6,023 nt of DNA from Methanobacteriota archaeon (GTDB lineage: Archaea; Thermoplasmatota; DTKX01; GCA-020343715), in the NCBI GenBank assembly GCA_030594725.1, contig JAUVEQ010000190.1, positions 1 to 6,023 on the forward strand, read 5' to 3'. The position numbers and the translations under genes were made by a program. The notes under the pieces are model-generated. The model saw nothing but the letters and a program-made list of their open reading frames with translations. It was not told the origin of the DNA and made no database searches. Below, in pieces: positions 1 through 5,881 of the stretch. Numbering within the stretch: position 1 is the first letter of the stretch; each line of letters opens with the position of its first letter.

Positions 1-893
1 CCATGGACCATTCCTATCCGAAGAAGGGGACCTACACCGTCACCCTTACGGTCACGGACGCCGACGGTCTCACCGCCACGGACTCTCTGTCGGTCACCGT
101 CAACAACGTGGTCCCCGTCGCGGGCCTCACCTCTGACCACACCACCGCCGAGGAGGGCGACCTCATCGGCTTCTCCGGGGTGACCTCCACGGACACCCCT
201 TCGGACCTGCCACTCCTCACGTACTCCTGGGAATTCGGGGACGGCTCCACCGGTACGGGCATCTCCGTTTCCCACGCCTACGCCGACGAAGGGACCTACA
301 CCACCACCCTCACCGTCACCGACGATGACGGGAGACAGGACGTCAAAACGATATCCCTGTCCCTGAGCAACGCGGCGCCCTCTGCCATCATAACCTCCGT
401 GACCGCCTCCAGCGACCCGTTGCTGCCCTACGACAACGTCACCTTCGCTGGACAGGCGACGGACAAGGGCACCGCCGATACCATTACCATCGCCTGGGAC
501 CTCGGGGACGGTACTTCGGGTACGGGAACCTCCGTCGTCCACGCCTACACCTCCTCTGGTACCTACACGGTGAAGTTCACCGTAACGGACAACGACGGGG
601 CGTCCACCACCGCCACCACATCCGTTACCGTCGACACATTGGCCTCCGCGGCCGAGGACGGTCAGGACGTTGTCAATACCGCGCCAGCCTCGTCCTTCGT
701 CAAGAGCAAGGACCGGACCCACATCTCGGGTCTGTTCGACGACCTGCTGGATGCCATCGACGAGGGCGGTACCAACAAGATCCTGTCTCGCATCCTCGTT
801 CTGGAGGTCCAGATCGATAACAAGGTCACCGATACCGATCTGGCGAACGAGCTCCTCACCTTGCTCGCCAACCTCGAGGATTCCCTTGGCTAG
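1..893 (+). CDS. PKD-repeat surface/secreted protein, C-terminal part (5' truncated)
   Basis: This is the 3' end of a larger gene; bases 1-2 finish a codon from upstream. The ATG at 3 is very unlikely to be the true start, because it falls inside a PKD domain (HSYpkkGTYTVTLTVTDADG is the second half of the fold). Counting residues from position 3, there is a half PKD repeat (1-35), a full repeat (36-123, with W76-E-F-G-D-G and H91-A-Y) and another (124-210, with W165-D-L-G-D-G). A tail of about 85 residues follows. PKD domains are extracellular Ig-like folds common in archaeal S-layer-type and secreted proteins, where they act as spacers or in binding. The tail from about 241 is acidic and Leu/Ile-rich, and looks helical. 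No C-terminal membrane segment or sorting motif is visible, so the end is soluble or held non-covalently. Any catalytic part would lie upstream of the window. Confidence 0.92.
   Translation, partial: MDHSYPKKGTYTVTLTVTDADGLTATDSLSVTVNNVVPVAGLTSDHTTAEEGDLIGFSGVTSTDTPSDLPLLTYSWEFGDGSTGTGISVSHAYADEGTYTTTLTVTDDDGRQDVKTISLSLSNAAPSAIITSVTASSDPLLPYDNVTFAGQATDKGTADTITIAWDLGDGTSGTGTSVVHAYTSSGTYTVKFTVTDNDGASTTATTSVTVDTLASAAEDGQDVVNTAPASSFVKSKDRTHISGLFDDLLDAIDEGGTNKILSRILVLEVQIDNKVTDTDLANELLTLLANLEDSLG
108..632 (+). repeat. Two complete tandem PKD domains (protein-level repeat)
   Basis: Two units of about 88 residues (108-371 and 372-632) share the order [W-x-(F/L)-G-D-G-x-(S/T)-G-T-G]-(H-A-Y)-[G-T-Y-T-x-x-(L/F)-T-V-T-D-(D/N)-D-G]. 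The second half of a third unit precedes them at 3-107. The units have diverged at the DNA level, so this is an old domain repeat and not a recent duplication. Confidence 0.88.
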
Positions 894-908
894 CGGGCCC
901 CCTAAGGT

Positions 909-916
909 ACTAATAT
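909..916 (+). promoter_or_regulatory. Possible TATA-like box for a leaderless transcript of the beta-helix gene
   Basis: An AT-rich stretch (actaatat) stands out in the GC-rich spacer between the PKD gene and the next gene. Its centre is about 25 bases upstream of the GTG/ATG start codons at 933 and 936. No Shine-Dalgarno-like purine run precedes those codons. Archaeal TATA boxes lie about 25-30 bases before the transcription start, so this fits a leaderless mRNA beginning at or next to the start codon. The match to the archaeal TATA consensus is only moderate. Confidence 0.45.
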
Positions 917-932
917 CTCCCTGGCCTATCGA

Positions 933-2264
933 GTGATGAGACGAGGGACCACCTTGAGCGGACATCTCTTCCGAACGCTTGTCATCGTCGTTCTCCTGAC
1001 ACTTCTCCTCCCCCTCGCGACGACCCGTCCTCCTGAGGACTGGGCGACGGCCGCTCCCCCCGACCTCACGGACATGCGGTGGACCCTCGATGACAGTCCT
1101 GTCGTGCTCAGCAGCTCCATCGAGATCGAGCCCACGGTCCGCCTGGTCATCGAGGCGGGTGTCATCGTGATGTTCGACGAGGATGTGGGCATCCAGGTCA
1201 GGGGAGAGCTGAGGGCAGAGGGTACGTCCGAGCTGCCCGTGCTGTTCGTGTCGAACGTCACAGGTCCCATCGAGCCCAACTACTGGGCCGACCTGCGGCT
1301 CATGCCTTCGGACCCAGAGAGCGAGAACGTGCTCACCTATGCCGTCTTCGAGGGAGCTGACACCGGGTTGCTGGTCAGCTCTGGTAGTGCCGTCCTGGAC
1401 CACTGCTCCTTCCGCAAGTGCCGCTACGGGGTGTTGGCACGCGGCGACGCCGCCATCGAGGCGACCGATTGCGATTTCATCGACAACAGCGTCCTTGGCC
1501 TGGAGTGGGAGACCGGTGCCGGCGGCAAGGCGACATCGTGCATCTTCAGGGGGAACGTAGTGGGAGTGTACTGCTACGAGAACGTGACCCCGACCATCAA
1601 GGATTGCGACTTTTCCGCCAACTACCACCACCTGAGCTTCGCGAGGGGTGGGAACGCCACCATCATCGGTTGCGACCTGGGGAACACCTCAGCCGAGGCC
1701 ATCGAGTGTTACTGGAACAGTAGCCCCCTCTTCAAGGGCGTGGTGTTCGAGGAGCCCGGGGACGCGGAGGTCTTCCTGAGGCATAACAGCCGTCCACGCT
1801 TCGAGGGGGGCACGTCCGTCTCGCTGCTGGACGTGACATCCCTCGATGCCGGGTCGTACGCGGTCTCCATTTCGACGATCACGATCTACGTGGAGAGCGA
1901 CCAGGGCAAACCCCTGGAAGGCGCCAACGTCACCCTCTACGGACGCTCGGGGGACGAGTTCACGAACGGTAGCACAGGGGAGGACGGGAAGCTCTTCCCC
2001 GCCCACATGTCGACGTACACGGTGGGTGGCGAGAACGACAACGACATGGAGAACCCCCACGAGGCCCTGGTGGAATGGCGGGGCCACAGCCAGACCTACA
2101 AGGTCACTCCACGCAACCTCGACCGGGACCAGGTGCTCACCCTCGAGCTGGCGATAAGCTCACCGGAACCCTCCGGAGAGGGGTGGTTGCTCAACATCGT
2201 GTTGATCATGGTCATCGGCCTCATCCTCATGGTTGTGTTGACGTACCGCACCAGAGAGCGGTGA
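933..2264 (+). CDS. Membrane-anchored extracellular parallel beta-helix protein
   Basis: This encodes 443 residues and opens with GTG at 933 followed directly by ATG at 936; either could be the start. The N-terminus is a signal peptide or anchor: basic residues R3, R4 and R14, then a hydrophobic core at about 15-29. Residues 50-300 are a right-handed parallel beta-helix of the NosD/periplasmic copper-binding or pectate-lyase-like type, with rungs of about 22 residues each carrying a cysteine near the pattern D/S-C-x-F. Residues 316-405 look like a small beta-sandwich of the carboxypeptidase-regulatory/Ig-like kind (G-x-P-L-x-G-A-x-V-T-L, then T-G-E-D-G). Residues 418-438 form a membrane helix followed by RTRER, a stop-transfer signal, so most of the protein should face outside. 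Beta-helix proteins often bind or cleave polysaccharides, but no catalytic site could be identified. The likely promoter is immediately upstream, separate from the PKD gene. Confidence 0.88.
   Translation: MMRRGTTLSGHLFRTLVIVVLLTLLLPLATTRPPEDWATAAPPDLTDMRWTLDDSPVVLSSSIEIEPTVRLVIEAGVIVMFDEDVGIQVRGELRAEGTSELPVLFVSNVTGPIEPNYWADLRLMPSDPESENVLTYAVFEGADTGLLVSSGSAVLDHCSFRKCRYGVLARGDAAIEATDCDFIDNSVLGLEWETGAGGKATSCIFRGNVVGVYCYENVTPTIKDCDFSANYHHLSFARGGNATIIGCDLGNTSAEAIECYWNSSPLFKGVVFEEPGDAEVFLRHNSRPRFEGGTSVSLLDVTSLDAGSYAVSISTITIYVESDQGKPLEGANVTLYGRSGDEFTNGSTGEDGKLFPAHMSTYTVGGENDNDMENPHEALVEWRGHSQTYKVTPRNLDRDQVLTLELAISSPEPSGEGWLLNIVLIMVIGLILMVVLTYRTRER
1404..1709 (+). repeat. Beta-helix rungs with a regularly spaced cysteine
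   Basis: Within the beta-helix protein, cysteines fall at residues 158, 180, 203, 225 and 247, that is, steps of 22, 23, 22 and 22. Each is followed by a hydrophobic residue two positions on (C-S-F, C-D-F, C-I-F, C-D-F, C-D-L). Further cysteines lie at 163, 214 and 259. The period equals one turn of a parallel beta-helix, so the five should stack as a ladder. Confidence 0.75.
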
Positions 2265-2300
2265 CGCCCCCGTGCTGAGCGCCAGTGGCAGGCTCGGAGG

Positions 2301-2309
2301 TATTATATA
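2301..2309 (+). promoter_or_regulatory. Archaeal TATA-box promoter of the SPFH/zinc-ribbon operon
   Basis: The sequence tattatata sits in an otherwise GC-rich 149-base spacer (2265-2413) and matches the archaeal TATA consensus well. It is preceded by purines (cggagg, 2295-2300), as expected of a BRE. Transcription would start at about 2330-2336, leaving a leader of about 80 bases before the ATG at 2414. No other convincing promoter was seen in the gaps downstream, so this one probably drives all five following genes. Confidence 0.65.
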
Positions 2310-2330
2310 CAGTAATCCACCTTATTTCAG

Positions 2331-2347
2331 ATATCCCTGAGGGACAT
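2331..2347 (+). promoter_or_regulatory. Imperfect palindrome at the predicted transcription start (possible operator)
   Basis: TCCCT-G-AGGGA (2334-2344) is a perfect inverted repeat with 5-base arms. It extends to 8-base arms with one mismatch (2331-2347). It lies about 25-40 bases downstream of the TATA box, where a bound repressor would block the polymerase. A short mRNA hairpin is the alternative. Its function is inferred from position only. Confidence 0.35.
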
Positions 2348-2413
2348 GTTTGCCCGACCGTTGAGGATGGGCCGACCCTTCGGGGAGATGATCGGGATCG
2401 GACGGGATAGCGG

Positions 2414-2947
2414 ATGGTTGACATAAGAGATCAGGTCGAGGACGACCGGGGGCTGCTCAAGAAGATACAGCTGGTCATCCCGGGCTTCAGGGGCTACCGG
2501 AAAAGGGAGGACATAAGAGCGGCCGACAGCATCCTCAGGCTCCAGATGGCCGATGGCCTCATTCAGGTCAGGCAGGGTCTGGAGGAGGCGCGGTCCAGCA
2601 TGGTCGAGGAGTACCAGTCCAAGAACATCGACAGGATAGGAGGTGCGATCAACCACGTGCAGACCCTCGAGGGAAAGGTCAGGCACGCGGAGCAGGGTTA
2701 CACTGGCTTCTCACCCGCCGTGAGGATAGAGGAGCCGGAGCTCAACCGGCTCTACGAGTACGACGCCTCCATGATCAGGTCCATCCAGTCCCTTGACCAG
2801 TCACAGGCTTCCCTTCTCAACCTCGTACGTAGCGGCGACGAGAATGGCGCGACGGAGGCCCTCCGTGCGATCAAGGACGAGCTTCTGAGTTTCGAGCGGG
2901 CCTTCGGGGACCGTATCCCGATCATCGCGGGCATCTACAATCTATGA
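2414..2947 (+). CDS. Helical protein next to SPFH gene, uncharacterised
   Basis: This encodes 177 residues with no cysteine, no signal peptide and no membrane segment, so it should be cytoplasmic. An in-frame TAG at 2408-2410 makes the ATG at 2414 the first possible start; no good Shine-Dalgarno sequence precedes it. The sequence is rich in charged residues and Leu/Gln and looks almost wholly alpha-helical. A conserved-looking N-terminal segment (residues 22-49, beginning I-P-G-F-R-G-Y-R-K-R-E and continuing A-A-D-S-I-L-R) resembles a motif, from memory P-G-(F/Y)-x-G-Y-x-x-(R/K)-E, in uncharacterised bacterial proteins often found near SPFH genes. The rest (about 50-110 and 115-165) fits two helical hairpins. 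It ends 16 bases before the SPFH gene, suggesting a joint role. It might fill the position of PspA, another helical protein, but no PspA similarity could be established. The function is unknown. Confidence 0.85.
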   Translation: MVDIRDQVEDDRGLLKKIQLVIPGFRGYRKREDIRAADSILRLQMADGLIQVRQGLEEARSSMVEEYQSKNIDRIGGAINHVQTLEGKVRHAEQGYTGFSPAVRIEEPELNRLYEYDASMIRSIQSLDQSQASLLNLVRSGDENGATEALRAIKDELLSFERAFGDRIPIIAGIYNL

Positions 2948-2949
2948 GG

Positions 2950-2957
2950 GGAGGTGA
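2950..2957 (+). promoter_or_regulatory. Strong Shine-Dalgarno of the SPFH gene
   Basis: GGAGGTGA is an eight-base complement to the archaeal 16S rRNA 3' end (core CACCUCC). It lies six bases before the ATG at 2964 and fixes that start. It is the clearest ribosome-binding site in the window, suggesting the SPFH protein is made in larger amounts than its neighbours. Confidence 0.88.
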
Positions 2958-2963
2958 AAGGAA

Positions 2964-4091
2964 ATGAGCCTCATCGGAGCAGAGACCTTCAAGTGGGAGG
3001 ACGGGCAGAAACGCGGTATACTGATGTACCGGCTCCAGCGGAACATCAGGCTGAACGACAACATAGTCGTCCGCGAGGACGAGTACGCGGTGTTCTACCG
3101 TGATGGCAAGGTCCTCGGTTACATCGACCGTCCCGACCGTTACGCCCTCTCATCCTTGAACGCACCCATTGTGGGGAGGATAGTTGAGGCGCTGTCGGGG
3201 GTTCGTCAGCAGGCCGAGCTGATCTGGATGCAGAAGAGGCCGTTCGATGGCAAGTACGGATCGAAGCAACCGTACCCCTTCAAGGACCCCGACTTCGGCA
3301 TCGTGAACCTGCGCATCTTCGGGGAGTTCCGATACAGGGTCATAGCCCCCGAGAACTTCATCCACCAGTTCGTCGGCACCATGGGATTCCGAACCGCGGC
3401 CGAGGTGGAGGCCCGCCTCCGAGAGCAGATGGTGGTGCTGATCTACGACGTGCTTGGCGACCTCAAGGAGCGGGATATGTCCGTCACCGACATCGCGTCC
3501 CGGCTCACCGAGATCGAGCAGTTCGTGCTGGACCGGTCCAAGGACCACTTCCAGATGTACGGCCTTGAGATCCAGAAGCTCTCAGGCCTTTACATCAGCA
3601 TGCCCGAGGAGGTGCAGAAGGCCGTGGACATGCGTTCCTCGATGCAGGTCCTGGGCACCGATTACATGGGTTACCAGACCGGGCACGCGGTGCGCGAGGC
3701 GGCCAACAACCCCGACGGGGGAGCTGGTGGTGGCCTTGCGGGCGCGGGCGTGGGCCTGGGCGCTGGCATGGGAATGGGGTACATGATGATGGACTCCATG
3801 TCGGACCGAGGGCAGGGAGGCCAGGGACAAGGTCAGGCCGTGGCGCCGCCCTCCAACACACCCTGCGTCAAGTGCCAGGCGATGATCCCCACGGGTACCA
3901 AGTTCTGTCCCCTGTGCGGTGGCGCCCAGGGGATCGCCTGTCCCAGCTGCGGGACATCTGTCGACAAGGGGGCCAAGTTCTGCACCGACTGCGGCGGCGA
4001 GCTGGGCGGAGCGGGCGCTTGCCCGTCGTGTGGCAGTCCGGTGGAGGCAGGCGCCAAGTTCTGTCCAGAGTGCGGACAGAAGATGCAGTGA
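2964..4091 (+). CDS. SPFH-domain protein, YdjI/'virion core protein' type, with three C-terminal zinc ribbons
   Basis: This encodes 375 residues. Residues 1-245 match my memory of the SPFH family typified by B. subtilis YdjI: W-E-D-G near 11, a beta-rich part (V-R-E-D-E-Y-A-V-F, R-Y-A-L-S-S-L-N-A-P-I), D-P-D-F-G-I-V-N-L-R-I-F-G, then helices ending M-P-E-E-V-Q-K-A-V-D-M-R-S-S-M. A flexible Gly/Met-rich linker follows (252-290, with G-L-G-A-G-M-G-M-G), again typical of this group. The C-terminus holds three zinc ribbons, each CX2C-X10-CX2C: C301/304/315/318, C326/329/340/343 and C353/356/367/370. There is no membrane segment; SPFH proteins assemble as oligomers on the inner face of the membrane and organise microdomains. 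YdjI belongs to the ydjFGHI (PspA-containing) membrane-stress operon. Zinc-ribbon membrane proteins follow directly, so this is probably the scaffold of a membrane complex. A direct enzymatic role is unlikely. Confidence 0.93.
   Translation: MSLIGAETFKWEDGQKRGILMYRLQRNIRLNDNIVVREDEYAVFYRDGKVLGYIDRPDRYALSSLNAPIVGRIVEALSGVRQQAELIWMQKRPFDGKYGSKQPYPFKDPDFGIVNLRIFGEFRYRVIAPENFIHQFVGTMGFRTAAEVEARLREQMVVLIYDVLGDLKERDMSVTDIASRLTEIEQFVLDRSKDHFQMYGLEIQKLSGLYISMPEEVQKAVDMRSSMQVLGTDYMGYQTGHAVREAANNPDGGAGGGLAGAGVGLGAGMGMGYMMMDSMSDRGQGGQGQGQAVAPPSNTPCVKCQAMIPTGTKFCPLCGGAQGIACPSCGTSVDKGAKFCTDCGGELGGAGACPSCGSPVEAGAKFCPECGQKMQ
3864..4073 (+). repeat. Triplicated zinc ribbon at the C-terminus of the SPFH protein
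   Basis: Three units of about 26 residues each have CX2C-X10-CX2C. All share (T/A)-K-F-C before the second pair. Units two and three are closest (C-P-S-C-G-x-x-V-x-x-G-A-K-F-C), pointing to tandem duplication. Double zinc ribbons are commoner in such proteins, so a third is slightly unusual. Confidence 0.9.
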
Positions 4092-4121
4092 GCAAGCAAG
4101 ACTTCCGACCTTAGCATGACG

Positions 4122-4127
4122 GGAGGG
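4122..4127 (+). promoter_or_regulatory. GGAGGG, candidate ribosome-binding site for the first zinc-ribbon membrane gene
   Basis: GGAGGG directly abuts an out-of-frame ATG (4128), too close to serve it. It lies five bases before an in-frame ACG at 4133, close to the six-base spacing seen for the SPFH gene. This is the main reason to suspect initiation near 4133 and not at the ATG at 4196. Confidence 0.5.
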
Positions 4128-4132
4128 ATGGG

Positions 4133-4876
4133 ACGGCCAGGATCAAGTGCAACAAGTGCGGGGCACCCAATGAGCTGGACGCGGGCGCCAAGTTCATGAG
4201 GTGCGCCTTCTGCGAGGGCCAGATCTACATAGACAAGTCCGGGGCCGGCTTCTTCTACATCCTTCCCTTCCAGCTGGACGAGGCCGGTGCCAGGGGCGTC
4301 TTCAAGAGGTGGACGGCCGGCTCCCACAGGGCCAAGGACCTGGAGGTCGCCGCCCAGGTGACCTCCTGGGAGGCCAGATACTTCCCGGTGTTCATGTTCC
4401 GGAGGGATACGGACAGGGGCGAGCAGGTGATCGTGTGGCCAGCCCGGTCCACGACCTTGCCTGGCCTCCACAGCCTCAAGGTCCCACAGGGGGACCTCAA
4501 GATCTTCGACCAGGGTTTCGATCACGGCGGCTCGGAGCTGATGGAACCGAACATAGAGATGATCGCCTACATGGACCAATTGCCAGGCAGGCCCAAGGAG
4601 CAGGCCCTGGTCTACTTTCCCATCTACATGGTCGAGTACGCCTATGATGGGGGCAGGTACCAGGTCATAATCGAGGGCTCATCGGGAGAGGTCTTCTCGG
4701 CCGATTACCCACCTCGGATGGCAGCAGGGTACTACCTCCTGGGCGTGGGTGGGTTCATCGCCTGCGGCTTCGCGGGCCTGGTCGCATTGGGATCGCCAGT
4801 CACGGCAGGGATCGTACTGGCCCTGACGGTCCCGGCGCTGATGTACGGGGGCTACTACGTGGCCAAGAACATGTGA
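4133..4876 (+). CDS. Zinc-ribbon membrane protein (YdjG-like), first of two paralogues; start unusual
   Basis: From 4133 this encodes 247 residues; from the first normal start, ATG 4196, only 226. The in-frame sequence before 4196 carries C6 and C9, which pair with C24 and C27 as CX2C-X14-CX2C, the same spacing as in the next two genes, so it is surely coding. It has no ATG/GTG/TTG start; the frame is closed by TAG at 4112-4114. Position 4133 (ACG) is a best guess. The core has two aromatic-Pro motifs, Y83-F-P-V-F-M and Y161-F-P-I-Y-M, the second followed by strands ending in S-G-E-V-F. Two membrane helices (about 196-219 and 223-242) close the protein, leaving the ribbon and core on one side, presumably cytoplasmic. 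The layout resembles B. subtilis YdjG, from memory. It begins about 40 bases after the SPFH gene. Function is inferred: a membrane partner of that SPFH protein. Confidence 0.82.
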   Translation, partial: TARIKCNKCGAPNELDAGAKFMRCAFCEGQIYIDKSGAGFFYILPFQLDEAGARGVFKRWTAGSHRAKDLEVAAQVTSWEARYFPVFMFRRDTDRGEQVIVWPARSTTLPGLHSLKVPQGDLKIFDQGFDHGGSELMEPNIEMIAYMDQLPGRPKEQALVYFPIYMVEYAYDGGRYQVIIEGSSGEVFSADYPPRMAAGYYLLGVGGFIACGFAGLVALGSPVTAGIVLALTVPALMYGGYYVAKNM

Positions 4877-5880
4877 TGAAAGGAGGGAATGGAACGAGCG
4901 AAGAGGGTATATCGCTGAACCTCAACTGCCCCAACTGCGGGGGCACGGTCACCAGCGTGGAGGGTCAGAGGACCACCTCCTGCCCCTACTGCAAGTCCCT
5001 CCTCTACATAGGCGGGGACCGTGGCGTCTACACGGTCATGCTCCGCAACAACATGGACGACCCCCGGGTGCGGAGCAATCTCGCCAGGTGGTTCGACAAG
5101 GGTCTGAAGGCCCGCGACCTGCCCAAGCAGGCCCGGGTAACCGAGGTCTATCCGATCTACATACCCTACTGGCGCCTCATGGCGCGGGCCGCTGGCTGGG
5201 TCTGTGGGTACCGGGAGGAGCGCCACACCGATAGCAACGGCCACACTCACACCAAGCGGGTCCACATGGAGAAGATGGTCTTTCGGGACTTCGACTGGTC
5301 CCAGATCGCGTGCGACCCCGGTGACATCGGCGTGGACCGCCTGCCCAGTATGAAGGGACAGGCGGTCTCCCACGAGGAGGGGGGCATCCCCACCTTCGAG
5401 GCCACCACGTCTGCCGACAGCGCCAGGGCCCAGGGGATCGAGAGCATCCGGAACATGGCCATCAGCAGCGCGAGGGTGCCCACGGTGACCTACCAGAAGA
5501 TGCACGTCATCCCAAGGTTCCTGGTCCTGACCTTCTACCCCATCTGGATGTGCAGGTACACCTACAGGGGGCGCACCTACTTCGCAACGATGGACGGGAT
5601 CACCGGGGACAGCCTGTCGGGGCGCGCTCCCGGGGACCCGCTCTACCAGAGCCTTGCCTTGGTAGGGGGCTGTGCCGTGGGCGGTGTCTTGGCCGGATTC
5701 TCCCTGTCCATACTTCCGTACTCCCCCGAGCTGGGGATCCTGGGTATCGTCGGGGGCACCGTCATCTTCGCCATCGCCTTCCTCTTCGTCCGCCATGGCT
5801 CGGAGGTTACGGAGGGGGACATCGAGAAGCCCTATCGCAAGTCGCTGAAGGGGATCATACCGGGATGGGGGGGGATCTGA
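4873..5880 (+). CDS. Zinc-ribbon membrane protein (YdjG-like), second paralogue with His-rich insert
   Basis: This encodes 335 residues from GTG 4873, or 334 from ATG 4876. Both overlap the previous gene's stop (TGA 4874-4876), implying translational coupling. A GGAGGG (4882-4887) lies just downstream of these starts and cannot serve them. The zinc ribbon is C19/C22/C37/C40 (CX2C-X14-CX2C), followed by L-L-Y-I. The core aligns by eye with the preceding protein (x-A-R-W-F-D-K-G-L-K-A-R-D-L against F-K-R-W-T-A-G-S-H-R-A-K-D-L). It has the same two motifs, V92-Y-P-I-Y-I and F221-Y-P-I-W-M, but they are about 51 residues further apart. The extra part includes a His-rich stretch (H118, H124, H126, H131). 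Membrane helices lie at about 258-281 and 287-306, followed by a basic cytoplasmic-looking tail. The role is inferred: a second membrane partner in the SPFH complex. Confidence 0.9.
   Translation: MMKGGNGTSEEGISLNLNCPNCGGTVTSVEGQRTTSCPYCKSLLYIGGDRGVYTVMLRNNMDDPRVRSNLARWFDKGLKARDLPKQARVTEVYPIYIPYWRLMARAAGWVCGYREERHTDSNGHTHTKRVHMEKMVFRDFDWSQIACDPGDIGVDRLPSMKGQAVSHEEGGIPTFEATTSADSARAQGIESIRNMAISSARVPTVTYQKMHVIPRFLVLTFYPIWMCRYTYRGRTYFATMDGITGDSLSGRAPGDPLYQSLALVGGCAVGGVLAGFSLSILPYSPELGILGIVGGTVIFAIAFLFVRHGSEVTEGDIEKPYRKSLKGIIPGWGGI
5867..5874 (+). other. G8 homopolymer at the junction of two zinc-ribbon genes
   Basis: Eight consecutive G bases lie in the last codons of the second paralogue (G-W-G-G-I-stop). 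They end seven bases before the ATG of the next gene. The frame of the next gene is open through this stretch, so loss or skipping of one G would join the two genes. The run may also act as a weak purine-rich ribosome-binding site. Confidence 0.6.
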
Positions 5881-5881
5881 G

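Noticed and set aside
3..5. ATG at the left edge as the true start of the PKD protein
   Set aside because: It falls in the middle of a PKD fold, so the gene must begin upstream of the window.
2265..2300. Transcription terminator after the beta-helix gene
   Set aside because: There is no T-run of the archaeal type and no clear hairpin directly after the stop codon.
2346..2426. 26-codon frame in the leader of the helical-protein gene, overlapping its start
   Set aside because: It has no ribosome-binding site and no recognisable sequence. It could be a leader peptide, but nothing supports this beyond an open frame.
3714..3834. Gly-rich stretch of the SPFH gene as a DNA tandem repeat
   Set aside because: The G/C-rich repeats arise from Gly/Ala/Met codons in a linker typical of the YdjI group; no fixed repeat unit is present.
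4116..4199. Short frame from ATG 4116/4128 ending at TGA 4197, as a separate small gene
   Set aside because: Its product is Ser/Pro-rich and unrecognisable, while the overlapping frame encodes a zinc knuckle. It matters only as a possible start before a frameshift.
3833..4579. Open frame on the - strand (248 codons) across the SPFH and zinc-ribbon genes
   Set aside because: It is antisense to three clear zinc ribbons and has a low-complexity Pro/His/Leu composition, as expected of a shadow frame.
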